Shown here in pieces: positions 24,818 to 39,763 of a DNA stretch of 64,000 nt. Where the stretch lies: the NCBI RefSeq assembly GCF_010093815.1, contig NW_022985571.1, positions 27,286-91,285 on the forward strand, in the 5' to 3' direction. This DNA is from Pseudovirgaria hyperparasitica (Eukaryota > Ascomycota > Dothideomycetes > Acrospermales > Acrospermaceae). The notes under the pieces are model-generated. The model ran no database searches, was not told where the DNA came from, and worked only from the letters and a program-made list of their open reading frames with translations. Every line of letters begins with the position of its first letter. The stretch's first letter is position 1. A program made the translations under genes and the position numbers.

Positions 24818-27800
24818 TATTCTAGATCTACTATAGATGGTACGCGCCGGCTCTATTTGCCTAGCTTTTATCCGTTTTAGTCCTTTTTAGACCGTTTAGA
24901 TATCTATTAGCTAGTTTCTAGTAATTTAATTCTTAACTTAACGATATTATATGTGCGCTCGCTTAGCTTATAACTATCGGTTTCTATATTCTAATTTTCC
25001 TTAAGTTACCTAAGTATGGGTACCATATATAAATTAGTTTATCTCTATAAATTCTATTAGAGTACCCGAACTAGTAGCCTAGTAGTTATTAGTTTAGGTA
25101 CTCTAACCTTTTATATTTCGTGTTAAGAGTTTAATTCTATGGTAGGGTACCTTTTTTTAGGTTCTTAGTCCTATGTTTTTCTCGTATATAATAGTCTATA
25201 TTAGTCTATTCTAGACTCTTCTATGTTATTCTATTATAGTATGTCATATCGCGTTTCTAAAATAGTTATTTACGCTTTCTTCGCGTCTAGTAACTATGCG
25301 ACGCTTAAATTATAGGGCTACTATATAGAGTTTTCCTAGTACGCGTCTAGATTTCCTAGTTTAGTACTTCGTTCTCTACGGTATTCTTCTTCTTTTTATA
25401 ACGACCGCGACGTCGCTATACTTACATTAATAATACACTATTCTATATCTTTTACTTATACGTAGCTATTATAGAACTTAAGATATATACTACTAGTTCC
25501 TAGGTATCCTCGTCCTTAGTATAGTCCTTCTAACGGATTCTATATTTCTAAATACCGTCTTTATTAATCCTATATTCGATAATATAGTCTACTTCGAACA
25601 CGTCTAGTCTATCTTAGGGTATAATAGAGTATAACTATATATTCGTGCGGCTATACACGTTAGGTCGAAATCTTTTGAGTAGTAAGACGTGGAACACGTT
25701 ATAGATTCTTATATCGCTTCCTAAGTCGAGCTCGTAGACTCTTATACCGATACGACGTTTGATTCGGAAGGGACTAGCCATTTTATAATCGAGCTTCTTA
25801 TTTACTCGCGACGTTCGTATGTTACGGATGTTAAGAAGGACCTTGTCGCCCTCCTCGTACGTCTAATCCTTGGCTAATCTATTATAGTACTTCGTATATA
25901 AGTCGTTTACTTATTAGATTATAGCGCGATAGTTACGTGCGGTTTCGAAGATTTTAATTGCTAATTTCTAAGCGTGGACGTTTACGTCTGTTATTCGATT
26001 AAATTAGACCGTCTAAGGCTTAAAACCTATCCTTAGACTACGTCCGAGGTTCGCCTAGAAAGGTATAATATCTATCGTACTATAACGACTATTATTATAT
26101 ACGAACTCTACTATACTTAGTAGGGAGGCCTAGTCGTCCTACTCGAAATTATAGAATGCACGTAGGTAGGCCTCGAGCGTCTAGTTCTATCGCTCTATCT
26201 AGCTATCCGTCTAAGGATAAAATACTATAGACATGTTTCTATTTATACTTACTATTTCGTAGAATAATATCTAGAATTTGGACGTGAAGGTACTTCCTCG
26301 GTCTATAACGATCCTTTTTAGTATACTATGGACCTTAATAATCTCGTTCTAGAATACCTACGCTAGTTCTTTAGATGTAATCGTCTTCTATACCAGGATA
26401 TACCTAGATATCTTTATAAGTCTATCCACGATAATAAGAATAGAATTATAACTTATTCTAAGTATCTCGCTTAGAGGTAAGTTAACTATAAAGTCTATAG
26501 TAACGTCTTTCTATATAAAGAGGGGGGCTAAAAGAGGCTATAAATTCCTATATAGCTTATACCTAGGGGCCTTCGTTCTTTAATAAATCGGATAAGTAGC
26601 TATCTATTCTTTAACGTACTTAGATATATCTTTCTAAAAATAGTACTAACGAATTAAGCTTAGGGTACGTATATACCTAAAGTATTCTACTAGGTTAGCA
26701 TTATAGTATCGGCTAACTACGTTAAATTATGCGTTACCTATCGGTATATAATACTTTCTATTATAGTAAAGTAAGCCGTCTACAAAGGTCTACTTATAGT
26801 CTACTTTAGTCTATAATAATCTATCTTACTATATTTTATATAACTTTAAAACTATCGGGTCTATCTTCTATAGATCTATAATTAACTAGGTAAGGTTAAT
26901 TAGATATTCACGCTAGGTATTATCGCCCTTCCCAATAGCGCTAATAAACGGCCTACTAGGGACTTCGGTACCGCGTCTTTGGTTACCGGCTTTAGTCTTA
27001 GAGATTTAATTACCGGCATTAACGTTAGCATCTCGCTAATCGCCTAATAACTTAAAATCCAACCTCGTCCTTAAGAGTTAGGCCTATAGCTACTCTAGGA
27101 CCCTATAGCTACTATAATCCTAGGCGCCTTCTTTATAGTTAGGTCTTCTTAATATTCTATTAGCTAGGTTTATACTTCTAGGTTAATAGTAGATTATAAA
27201 GTAAAAGTTCGTAAGCTACTTAGCCTATTAGACCTATCGACGGTTTAAAACTATTATACTTATAAACCCCTTTAAGTTATAGTAATTAGTTAGTAACTTG
27301 ACGTTATATATAGTACCTTTAAGATAATATTACTACTATTTAAACGACTCTACTATTACTAGTAGCTCTTAGTTATAGATAGTATATCTAGTCTTAATAT
27401 CGACCATTTTACGTAAGAAGAACGTAACTAGATACCATTAGACCTTTTTAGACTTAGTTAGTCTAGGCTAGGAGAGAATATCTAAGATTATAAATCCTAA
27501 CGCGTCGGTTTTAACGCGGATAGGTTTAGTTAGGTCGAAGTATACTAGTAATAGGGTAGTTATAAATACCTCTTTGATTTTCTCGAAGGAGGCCCTTTCG
27601 CCTTCCGATAATTCTATAGACTATGATTTAATATTACGCTATTTCTATCTACCGCGGACCGTAATAGACGAATCTATAGTAGTAGTACGCGCGTTAAGCG
27701 GTACTACTAGCCGGGAAAAATGCTTAACGAATTTTCGGTAGTAATTAGCGAATCTAATAAAGACACGTATATCTTGAACTAATTTTAGTTTAGGCTAGTC

Positions 27801-30546
27801 CACGATAGTAGTAACTCTATCTCTTTCTATGGTTATACCTTAATTAGTAATAATAAAGCTAAGGAAGTTAACGTGGTCCTAGTGGAACTCGTATTTAGAT
27901 AGCTTAATATATAGCTTGTGTTTTTCTAGCCTATCTAGGACTACGCGTACGTGCTAGATGTATTCTTCTTTATTATTAGAGAAGATAAGGATGTTATCGA
28001 GGTATACGATGCACGTTATATCGAGTAGGCCTACTAGCGCGTTATTAATATACGCTTAGAAGGTTCCTAGCGCGTTAGTTAGTCTAAAAGGGACTACTAT
28101 ATACTCGAAGTATCTATAACGGGTCCTAAACGCCGTTTTCTACTTATCGCCCTTCTTAATACGTAGGCGGTAGTAGGCGTTATATAGATCGAGCTTAGTA
28201 AAGATCGTTGCGCGCCCTAGTCTATTAATAGACTCGGAGATAAGAGGTAGTAGGTAATAATTCTTTCGCGTAATATTATTTAGACTATAGTAGTTAATAC
28301 ATAGACGGAGACTCCTATCCTTCTTCTTTATAAATAGAATTAGAGCTCTAGCTAGGGATATACTAGACCTAATCTATCCTCGCGTAAGGTTCTTTTCAAT
28401 ATATTCTCGGAGGACCTATAGCTCGGGTTCTAATAGAGGGTAGATGGGTCCGTATAGGGGTTATTAACCGTCTTCGAGGTTAATAGTAAGGTCGATAGGT
28501 TAGTATTAAGGTAATTCGGACGAGTCAATCGCTAACGCGATATATTAGTATATTTTATACTAATATAGTAGGTTTTCATCTACTTTAATACTAAGCTCTC
28601 TATTTTAAGTAAGTAAGAGGACGTAGATAGCGGAGATTACCTTTTCGTAGTCCTTCTAGAATTATTCGTCGTCGACTAGCTATACTAGGTTCCATTATAG
28701 TAGGTATATACGCTAGCTAGCTGTTTTCTAGATAAAGTCTAGTTTCGGGTTATGTTTTTCGAGCTATGGTATACTAAGGATTATATTAAAGGGACTATCT
28801 ACCACGATAAAGGTTAAGTAGTAGGGTTTCCACTTCCCCCCGCTATTCTAGATACTATATTTAATGGTATAGATACCCTATAATTTAATAGGACTATTAA
28901 TACTATAGAAGGTAGCATCTATTAGTACTTAAATATCGACGTTAAGTTCTTATACTCGTTAAGTTAATATAACGTTAGTAGCTAAACCGCTATTAAGTAT
29001 TATGGTCTAATGTTATCCACGAGGGACCTCGATAGGCCTAGCCTATAGTTTAATATACTAGTTAGCTAGTTATCCCTCTATTTTAGTTACGCCTATAAGT
29101 TATAAGGGTTCCTTATAGATAGTTAGTTTTTTATATCGTATACCGGGTAGTTAGGCGCGATATATCCTAGCTACTAGTACTTATAGTATGTAACTAACTT
29201 AGTATCTATATTAGTATTCGGTAGTTTCCCTAAGCGGCACTCGGGTACTATATAGTCTATCCTACCATAGGTATAGTAGGTAACTTTAGGTTATTTATAC
29301 GAGTCGTTTCTCGCGTCTCGATATATCGACTAGTAGAAAGATCCGCGTTACGGGCCTTATCTTCTTAAGTTCATAGAGTGGTAGCGTCTACGAGGTGTTC
29401 CGCGTAATCTATTACTAAACCGGTCCTCTTTAGATGATTTCGTATTAGATTGGATTAATAGGGATAGTCATGCGTCTATATAACGTTAGTTATTCATTAT
29501 ACGCTAATGTCGTTCTACGAGATTCGCGAGTGCCTAAAGATTAGTAGAGATAGACGTTATAAGGTTAATACGTTTCTTTACGCTCGGGTTAAGGGACCTT
29601 TTAAAGTCGTCGTATTATTAAACCATATAATCTTTCTCGGCTTCTCTCTAAAGAGGTCGGAGGTATTTAAGGAGTTATAACGGGGATTATCTCTCTTACT
29701 ATTAAGTCTTAAAGATATAGCTCTAAGTCTATTTACGTTACTCGGCTCTATCGCCGAAGTATTAAAGAAGGAATTTAGTAAACGTGTCCTAGTTATACGC
29801 ATCCTTAGGGTGTTTAATTCGATATACCATCTAACGTTTAGATAGCGTTAGGTCTAGGTAGTTCTATATAAACCTAATCTTATTACTATCGTTTATAAAT
29901 AGGTAGAAGAATCGGCTATACTAGTAAGTCTATTCGTAAAAGCTCCTTCTAGTTTTACTATTAAAGTAAGGTGGTTTCTTAGGCCGAGGTAACTAGGATA
30001 GTAATAGACTTAGTTAGACTATTTCGGCTTAAGTTAGTCTATATTAGTATAGGTTAGTTACTACTAGTACTAAAGCGCGTAGTGCGGCTTCGAGTCTAGC
30101 GGTTTATCCTTATACTTCGTCGAGTTCACGAAGTTACTACTTAAGCTAAGCCTAACGCTACCTCTCCGTGTATAGCTTAGTATATATATTATTATAAGGC
30201 GTGGTTAACGTTAGTTAGTTCTAACGAATTAATTCATTAACGTTAATAGGGTCTAGTCTTATAGTAAGGATAGGTCTAGTATAGTGTAAACTAGACCGCG
30301 ATGGAGTATAATAGACTCCTTCCTTATTATCTAGGTAATCTTCTACGGTTATACGGAATACCGTACTAGTTATTAGTACGATAGCCTATAGAGTATACCT
30401 ATTGGTAGAGGTAGTTATAGGGAGACTATTCTCTTCGTTTAGATTTAGAGAGAGTCTCTTATATAAGGTAGTACCACGGGTATTATAGCGCGTAGTAGGA
30501 GCTATCTCTATAAGCTACCGTCGTGCTATATAGAGAGGAATTAAAA

Positions 30547-30784
30547 TATAAAGAGTAAAGACGTAGGATAGTAGTCTAATAGTTTATAGAGAGATATAGG
30601 CATATATTTATAGAGTAATCTTACTCTTATACGAGGTTGATTCCTAACGAGTAGGAATCGGTTTATACGGTCCACTTATATAGTAACCTCGCTTAACTTA
30701 GCTAACTTAACCTAGCTCTGGCCACTACGTGGCTACATAGATTAGAATGGTCCATATAGGTCTATTATAGTTCCCGTCCTAACA
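30547..30784 (-). repeat. 5' LTR of Gypsy D
   Basis: 238 bp, ending CCTAACA on the plus strand (TGTTAGG on the element's strand), and followed by the GCTTT duplication and the continuation of Gypsy B. Confidence 0.9.
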
Positions 30785-32379
30785 GCTTTCTAATAAAGAA
30801 ATAGTAGATATACTAAGTAACTTCTAATAATATAAAGTTAGATAATAAGTTATAACGGAGCTATATAAGGTATTATAATAAACTATTACTAAACTATAGA
30901 AGTATATTACTAATTAAGTCTAGAAGATTTAGATTCTTAAAGAATAGACTAAATATATAAAACTCCTTATAAAGAGATAAGAACTTAAGAAGTCTCTTAA
31001 AGAACTATACTAAATAATAGTAGATAAATAACTTTCTATACTAATTTAGATAGAATTAGTTTACCTACTACTAGAGTTATAATAATCTACTATAATTCTA
31101 GCTACTTCATTACTAACTTACTCTATTCTATCTCTAGATATACTAAAATCTAAAGATCTAACTATATTTATAGAGAAGAACTAAAAGAAGTAGAAAGACT
31201 AGAAGAGAAACTATAAAAAGTACTTCCTTAATAACCCTCTACTCTTTTCTACTAAAGTATAATATATTTTATTTAGAGAATAATACCTAGACTTATAATT
31301 CTATAATTAATAGAATAGATAGAAAGAAGTATAGCTACTATCTATAATAACCTAGGAATATTTAGCTATATTTATACTAAATACCCTTAGAATAGATAGA
31401 GAATATAAAAGAAAGATACTATTAGAGTTAAGAAGTATAGTATAATAACTAAACTAGATATCTACTTAACTACTATAATATCTATAAAACCTATAGAATA
31501 ATATCTCTACGCTATAGAAAAATATTTATATATTCTAGTTTTATAAAGTACTACTTCTATTAATCTATAAAAGACTAGAAATAGTACTATTAAGTTTTAA
31601 CTATCTATATAAACTAGAGAAGAAAGCTAATAAATACTACTATATTCTTAAGAAATATAGCTCTCTAGATAAAACTAATAAACTCTATATAGATTAGAAA
31701 TAAGGTTAATTAAATATATTTAATTAAGAGTAATCTTACTATAATTAGTACTAGAAGAGTATAAATTAGAGTAGAAACGTATTAAGAGAATACTAAAATA
31801 ATTAAGATAGTACTTCTTAATATAGAAAAGAATAAAATATAGACTTAAATATAATATCTATTATAAAATAGTAGGATTATAGTATACTTTATTACTATAA
31901 GTATAGAGAAATAGAATATATTTTATCTAACTATAAGAATCTAAAAAAAGAATAGACTAGTATATAAGATCTAACTATATTCTTAGCTAAATTATATATA
32001 CTTAGAAGAAGCTATAGTATCTTCTAGTAAGTAAAGATCTAATATTACTAAAAATATTATTACCTATAGTAAATAGTAATAAAACTATATAGACTCTTAT
32101 AGATACTAGTATAGAAGATAACTATATTTTATTAATTCTCGTAAAGAAGTATAGATTATTATATAACCTTAGTAAAGTTAGCCGAACTATTATAGTTAAT
32201 AAATATAAAGTTAGAACTTTAGATAAAGCTATAATAAATTATAAAGTTTATAACTTAAATATAATAAAATAGTAGATATCTAATAAATTTATTATAGCTA
32301 ATATTAGCTAATAGAATATAATTCTAGGGATACCTTAGCTTAAACGCCTAAACTCTATCCTTGATTTTTAGAAGGAGAT

Positions 32380-32607
32380 TGTAAGAATAGGGTTATTAGA
32401 TAGTAGTATAGTTAGATAGAATAATGGGGTGTATTCTATCATAGAACGAATTACTACCGAACCTTTTTAGTAGGAATCTAAGAGTATATATATAAAGGGA
32501 CGCCGATCTATCTAGCACGTGACTGTTTACCGCCCTTCACGTTACCTCCTAACTCTATTAGCTAAGGTACATATAGATTGGGTCCTACCTAAGACTAAGT
32601 TCTAATA
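32380..32607 (-). repeat. 3' LTR of Gypsy C
   Basis: 228 bp. It starts TGTAAG on the plus strand and ends in the RIP-altered counterpart of CTAACA. Confidence 0.9.
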
Positions 32608-33389
32608 ATTATCCCTTCCCTCTAGAAAGCTACTCTTAGCGACCTAGATCGTTATCTATCTCTATATCCCTATTCTAAGTCTCGTAAGACCTTAGTCGTT
32701 CTCTATGCTTCGTCTTAGATACTTACTAATATTCACCGATCTAAGATTTATATAAGTATTTTCCTAATAAACTAGATTTTATCTATCTTAACTTCTTACA
32801 TAGGTAAGATTACCTAATTAGGCCTAGCGTATCACGTAATATGATTAGGTAAGCCCGGGTACTACCTATATTAAAATCTTTTCTTAGAAATATTCCTTTC
32901 TTTAAAAAACTTCTTAACTCTTTATAGAGTTTTTTAGATTATTAGATATATTACCCAATCCTTATAGACATAGATTTATATAGATTTACTATAATTTAGT
33001 GCGATTTACGTAATTTACTAATTTTCGTACCGTCCTTAGCTAGTAATAATATAATTCGTAATAATCTATATAAATTAATAATAATCTTAATATAGTTTCC
33101 CGAAATCTCGACGCTCTAAAGTAATTAGTACGGAAATAGGCGCCTTCGAATAATCCCTATCTTGTATACGTTACCGATATGTTAAAAGCTATTAATCTAC
33201 TCTAACCTAGGCCGGGCTCTAATAATCTAGCTATATATTATTATAGTTATTACTTTCCGTTATATATTACTTATAGCGGTACTAAATCTATAATATATAG
33301 TACTTATATAACTAAGAAGCGTTATTACTTATAGGTATTTAAGTAAGTTTAAAGAACTTTACGTAGATTTACTTATATTAGTATAGATT

Positions 33390-34140
33390 ACTACTAGGCC
33401 TCTAGTAACCCCTACTAATAAGAAGCATAGTACTACCAATCACAACGCCTTAGAGAAGGCTTTCTACGAGCTATATATCTAAGGTAAGGGTTACGCCTAG
33501 GAGTACGATTCTAATAAGATCCGTAAGGATTTATCGGAATCTACTATAGCTATTATTACCGCGATTACTAGGTAATATCGTTTTTCTTAAATTATTATAG
33601 ATTCTTACTAATATATATTAATCTCTATAATAGTGCTAAAATCTCTACTACTTTGGACTTCTTTCTATATACTAGCGATATTAGAATTTCTAGAAAAGGT
33701 TCTAGTAAAAAGGCTAAGGTTCCTTCCTCGCGCGTGCTAAAGAGCCGTAAATTTAGGAAAGATAGCTCTAATCTAGAAGTTTCTATACTAAAGGTATGTG
33801 GTTCTATACCGATCGTTAAATCTTTTCGCTAATTTATGTAATTCTTAGCGTGCCTACGCCGGTCCGTCCCTCTCCGTCCCGGGTCCCGCCGCTCTATAGG
33901 TTTCTATAGAGGAGTTTATAGCTATAAGACGCGCTATATAGAATTTATAGCGTTAGAACGAAAGGCTAGAGACTTATATTATAAAGCTCTATACTATGCT
34001 AAATAAGAACTAGCGGAAGGAATTAGATATAACTATCGCGGTAATTAGTACTTCTACTCCTACTCTAACTTAATTAGTTTAGATCTATATAGATTAGTAC
34101 TAATATATCTCTTTTATCTAGCGTTTTTAGTTTTTCGGTT
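33390..34140 (+). pseudogene. Gene-like block antisense to Gypsy C, between pol and 3' LTR
   Basis: As in element D, the plus strand opposite to pol reads as coding. A first open stretch runs to about 33570. After it comes an intron-like interval of about 60 bp with a TACTAAT branch-like sequence and a TAG acceptor. A second open stretch follows, then a GTATGT-type donor near 33794 with an acceptor near 33848, and a third open stretch to about 34140. The product would be short and basic, and I recognise no domain. The sequence does not obviously resemble the block in D. Copy B should carry a more decayed version around 45400-46600. Confidence 0.42.
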
Positions 34141-37100
34141 TTAATTTTAAAGCGATCTTACTTCTTCTAGATAGATTAGTGCGAGTTTATATAGATCTAT
34201 ATAGATCTTTATATTTTCTTTTAGCTTTCTTAATTTTATCTTTCTTTAATAATAACTTCTTTAATCTCTTTAGTGATCTATACCGATCTATACCGATTAG
34301 CACCGATTTTCGATGTCCATTTCTCTTAGTAAATCATTTTTCTAAGTCTCTTTTTTAGTTAAATTTTTTAAAGTTCTAAGTTTAAACTTTCTAAGGAAGT
34401 TCCTTAATTCCTTAGAATATTTTAAAGATCTATATCTCTTTTACCTTCTTCCTTTTAGGCGGCCGTCCTCGGCGCTAAACTATACTAAAAAACGTTGAAT
34501 CGCCGTACTTTAGTATAATTCTCTACGATTCCGCGGCTTCCTTTGCTAATCGCTACTTATATACTAATATCGCTGCTTTACTAATATTTATTATAGGTTT
34601 CTAAGTATCTTTATTAGAATTATATCCTTTCTAATGAATTTTATATAGCCACGTGCTATCTTTAGCGCGTTACTAGCTAAGTATCTACTTAACTTCGTAG
34701 ATATCTATACCTTCTTACGTAACTACTTTATATAGTATCTATTCGGAACGATCCGGTAATAATAAGGCATGAAATAGCTCGAGAAGCGTAATATAGAATA
34801 TATTATATATCTTTAACGTAGGAGGGAGTTACAACTCGTACGCCTGGTTATTAATTATACGAGTAATCTTGTATAGACCTATTATTATATAGTTAAGCTT
34901 CTTCTTTGGCCTAATACTATAAATATTCTTACTATTTAGTAAAACTTTATCCCTAACATTAAAGATTATGGGTTTTCTACCCTTATTATAGTATGATTTA
35001 CTATAATTCGTAGTATCTTATAGTAACTTTATAACGCTTCTTTACGTTTAGAATAGTTCTATAGTAATTTCTATTACTTTAACGTTAGGTTATTCTACTT
35101 TAAACTAAGTCCCTAAGAACTACGTATTATAGTTCTAACCGAAGTTTACTTCGAACGGACTTACGTAGGTTAACGCATGTCGGCTATTATTATACGCGAA
35201 TTCCGCGATATAGACTAACCTTATCTAGTTATCCTACTTATAGTTATAATATATACGTAAATACGCCTCGACTATCTAATTCTACCACTCTATCTATCTA
35301 TCTATTTATAGGTGGAACGTAGTACTAAGTTTCCGCTTAATTCCTAGCGTATAGTAGAAATCCTTCTAAAATTTAGACGTTATCTACGGACCTCTATCCG
35401 AAACTATACCGTTTAGTATACTATAGAGCCGGACTACGTCACGGAGTAGTATATCTATAAGATCTAGTACTTAGATCGTCTTCCTTATAGGGATATAGTA
35501 TAATATCTTTATAAATCTATCTAGAACTACGAGTAAACTATCATAAATATACCTAGAATACTTACTTAGGGGTAGATCTATAATGAAATCCATCGATAAT
35601 TCCTTCTATACCTCCTTTAGTATAGGTAATGGCCTTAATTTACTATATAGTAAGTGTCTATATACTTTCGTATACTGGTAAACGTTATACGTTTTTACGT
35701 AGTCTTTTATATATTTATAAAGACCCGGCTAGTTATACGTCCTTCGGATTAAATCGACCGTCCTTATAACGCTAAAGTACCCTACTAACGCGTAATCGTA
35801 CTATTCCCTTAAAATATTAATTCGTAAGCCGCCTTCCGGCATATAGAGTCGGCCTTAGAAGTAGATCGCGTCTAATCGTCGTTCCTACCTTAATAACCAT
35901 AGCGGATCTATAGCACTTCCTTTTATACTTATGACTTTCTTTACTAATATATTAGAATTCTAGGTAGATTTAATTAAGTCTTTGAGGGTTTTCTTAGTTT
36001 CTTAGATGTTTATTTAAATTACTTAATACCCGCTCTAATTCCCGTGGAGAATCGCCGAAAGTGTCCTAGCTTCTAGTATTCTATTAGATAACTAGTCTTA
36101 TAGTATCTAAAGTATAGTATAGTCTAACTTGCACTAACTATCTGCGTTATTCTATGACGATTTCTTATAATCTTTACGCCGCGATAGAGGATTAGCTTTA
36201 TTCTCTCTTCTAGCTTTATATAAGATTTTAAAGTTAAATATTAATATCTACTAAGCCTAATATACTTATTGGCGATTAAGGACCTTGGTCGATATAAAGT
36301 AACGTAGATTTACGTAATCCGATAATAATTCGATCTAATATATAGAGTCTTCTAAATAATATCGCTATTACTTAAAACTCTTAATAATTATAAGTAGTTT
36401 CTAGTCGTGCGTGTTATAACGCGTCTCTATATCCGCCATTTTATAAGAAAAGAAAGCGACCGGGTACTATTATACCTTATCTTTCGTATCTTTATACGGT
36501 TAACTAATAATTCTAGTAATTACGAATTCTAACGCGTTAGTTTCGACCTAAATATACTTCTTAGAATCGAAATACCTAAGAATCGGCGTAGTTATAAAGT
36601 AATTCTTTAACGATTGGAACGTATCTCGCGCTTCCGGCGTTAACTATATCTCGACCGACTTAGCTTTACGCTATACTCGCCTACCTATAGGGATTTTACC
36701 GCTATTCTCTATAAGTTTATTAAGCGACGCCGTAATTCGTAAGAAGTCTATAATAAATTTACGATAATAGTTTACGAAACCTATGAATATTCTAATTTAA
36801 CGTATAGTAGTAGGTTCTAGCCATTCCATGATGGTCTTTATACGCTCCGGCTCTATTTTTAGGCCGCCATATATCATAATAAAGCCAAGAAACCCAACTT
36901 CTTATTAGTAAAACTCGCATTTAGATAATTTTATATAGAGTTTATACTACCTTAGACGATTTAGTACCGATTTCACGTGTTCTTTATAATCCTTTATACT
37001 ATCGGAGTAAATTAGTATATTATCGAGATAAACTACGTAAATTATATTAAGTAATCCTACGAGTATAGTATTAATATATCCTTAAAACGCTCCTAGCGTA

Positions 37101-39535
37101 TTTATTAGCCTGAATGGCATAATAGTATACTTAAAATAACTATATCTAGTCCGAAATGCGGTTTTCTACTTATCTCCGTAACGAATTCGAAGTTAGTAAT
37201 ATATATCTTATAAATCTAGCTTCGTAAAGTACTTTACCTTCGTTAATTAGTCTAAAGATTTACTAACTAGCGGTAATAGGTAACGATTCTTCTTAGTCAC
37301 CGTATTTAGTGCCTGATAGTCAACGTATAGATATAAACTTCTATCTTTCTTCTTTATAAAGAGAATAGGTACGCCGGCCGATAACGTACTATAACGTATC
37401 TAGTCTCTTTCGAGGTATTCTTTAATATATTTACAAAGAACTTCGAGTTCTAGTCTCGAAAGTAGGTAAAGTAGGCTATAAGGGACGTCTACTCCCTCTT
37501 CGAGCTCGATCTTTAGCTTATATAGCCCGTGATCGGGGAGAAGTAATATATCTCCTACCGAAAACATATCCGTATACTACGAATATACGTCGGGTAGCGT
37601 GTCTTCGCCCTAATTATTACTATCGTCCTTATCTTTATTAATAATTAATAAGGACGTAAGATAGATTAGTAATAATCGGGTCCGCACGGCGAGGTTCCAT
37701 GCCTCCTTACTAATAGTTATAACTTACTAGTATAATTTACCACGGTGTCGTCGGAACATTAATGTCTCCTTCTAAAAATCGAGGATAGGGTTTAGGCGTC
37801 TAAGCTAAGGTATCCCTAGAATTATATTCTATTAGCTAATATTAGCCACGATAAATTTATTAGATATCTACTATTTTATTATCTTTAAGTTATAAACTTC
37901 GTAATTTATTATAGCTTTACCTAAAGTTCTAACTTTATGTCCATTAACTATAATAGTTTAGCTAACTTTACCGAGATCGTACGATAATCTACACTCCTTT
38001 ATAAGAATCGACGAAATATAGTTATCTTCTATACTAGTATCCACGAGGGCCTATATAGTTTTATTACTATTTACTATGGGTAACGATACTTTTAGTAATA
38101 TTAGGTCTTTACTCGCTAGAAGGCGCTACGGCTCCTCCTAAGTATATATAATTTAGCTAAGGATATAGTTAGATCTCATGTACTAGCCTATTCTTTTTTT
38201 AGATTCTTATAGTTAGGTAAAATATATTCTATTTCTCTATACTTATAGTAATGAAGTACGCTATAATCCTACTATTTTATAATAGGCGTTATATTTAAGC
38301 CTATGCCTTATCCTTTTCCGCGTTAAGAAGCACCGCCTCGATTATTTTAGTGTCCTCTTAACGCGTTTCTACCCTGATTTACGCTCTTCTAGCGCTAATC
38401 GCGGTAAGGTTACTCTTAATCGAACGTATTTAATCGACCTCGTTTCTAACCCGTGTAGGGTTCGTCGGTTTTACCTAGAGAGCCACGTTCCTTAAGGATG
38501 CGGTAGTATTTATTAGCTTTCTTCTCTAATTTATATAGATAGTTAAAACTTAATAATACTATTCCTAGTCTTTCGCGGATTAACGGAAGTAGTACTTCGC
38601 GAAACTAGAATATACGAATATTTTTCTATAGCGTAGGGATATTATTCTATAGGTTTTAGAGATATTATAGTAGTTAAGTAGATGTCTAGTTCGGTCGTTA
38701 TACCACGCTTCTTAACTTAGATAGTGCCTTTCTTTCACGTTCTCTATCCGTTCCGAGGGTGTTTAGTATAAATATAGCTAAATGTTCCTAGGTTATCGTA
38801 GATAGTAGCTATACTTCCTTCTATCTATCCTATTAATTATAGGATTATAAGCCTAGATATCGTTCTCCAAACGAAATGCGTTATACTTTAGTAGAAAAGA
38901 GTAGAGGGTTATCGAGGAAGTACTTTTCGTAGTCTCTCTTCTAGTCTTTCTACTTCTTTTAGTTCTTCCCTATAAATATAGTCGGGTCTTTAGATTTCGG
39001 TATACCTAGGGAAGGAGTAGGGTAAATCGGTAACGAAGCGGCCGGGTATACGGTAGATTATTATAACTCTAATGGTAGGTAAACTAATTCCGCCTGAATT
39101 AGTATAGGAAGTCGTCTACCTACTATCGTTCGGCGTAGTTCTTTAAGAGACTCCTTAAGTTCTTATCTCTTTATAAGGAGTTTCGCGCATTCTACCTATT
39201 CTTTAAGGGTTTAAATCTCTCGAGCCTAATTCGCGACGTATTCCTAAAGTTCGGCGATAGTTTATTATAATACCTTACGTGGCTCTACCACGACTTATTA
39301 TCCGGCTTTATATTATTAGAAGTTACTCGGCGTATCTACCATTTCTTCGTCTAAAAGCTCCGTGATTTAGTCTAATATTTCCACTTCTCGGTTAGAAACG
39401 GCCGGGATTAATACTAATTATAGAGGATCCCTATTATTTAATATAGTATTACTTATCCCTATAGTGGATCGTGTCGACCTTCTCGGTTCTAGTTAGACTA
39501 TCTTAACTATAGTACTATATAGGGAGTAATTCGAA

Positions 39536-39763
39536 TATAAGAATAGGGTTATTAGATAGTAGTATAGTTAGATAGAATAATAGGGTGTATTCTATTATAG
39601 AACGAATTACTACCAAACCTTTTCGGTAGGAATCCGAGAGTATATACATAAAGGGACGCCGATCTATCTAGTACGTGACTATTTACCGCCCTTCACGTCA
39701 CCTTCTAACCCTGTTAGCTAAGGTATATGTAGGTTGGGTCCTACCTAAGGCTAAGTCCTAACA
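39536..39763 (-). repeat. 5' LTR of Gypsy C
   Basis: 228 bp, ending CCTAACA on the plus strand and followed by GAGAT and the continuation of copy B. Confidence 0.9.

Larger units (their letters stand above)
22677..30784 (-). mobile_element. Gypsy LTR retrotransposon D (fossil), complete with both LTRs
   Basis: The element is 8.1 kb in minus orientation and inserted into Gypsy B with 5-bp duplication GCTTT (22672-22676 and 30785-30789). LTRs are 238 bp: 5' LTR 30547-30784, 3' LTR 22677-22914. Between them on the minus strand are gag (about 30500-29100, with zinc knuckles near 29200), protease and reverse transcriptase (RT core near 28000), then RNase H and integrase to about 25400. A further 2.5 kb lies before the 3' LTR, containing gene-like sequence on the plus strand. 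The ends are whole but the coding parts are broken many times by RIP. The LTRs differ at roughly 18 sites, nearly all transitions. It is younger than B. Confidence 0.9.
32380..39763 (-). mobile_element. Gypsy LTR retrotransposon copy C (fossil), complete with both LTRs
   Basis: The element is 7384 bp in minus orientation and inserted into copy B of its own family, with 5-bp duplication GAGAT (32375-32379 and 39764-39768). LTRs are 228 bp each. On the minus strand, gag runs from about 39500 to 38200, protease/RT follows with the RT core near 37030-37400, then RNase H and integrase to about 34500. A further 1.9 kb before the 3' LTR includes a gene-like block on the opposite strand. It looks structurally whole but its genes are broken many times by moderate RIP. 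About 20 LTR-LTR differences, all transitions, show RIP rather than clock-like ageing. Confidence 0.92.

Noticed and set aside
29578-29802. Minus-strand 74-codon frame as a host gene
   Set aside because: It is part of the gag region of Gypsy D on the element's own strand and not a separate gene.
22677-30784. Dating D and C from LTR divergence
   Set aside because: Differences are almost all RIP-type transitions, so they count sexual cycles with RIP and not time.
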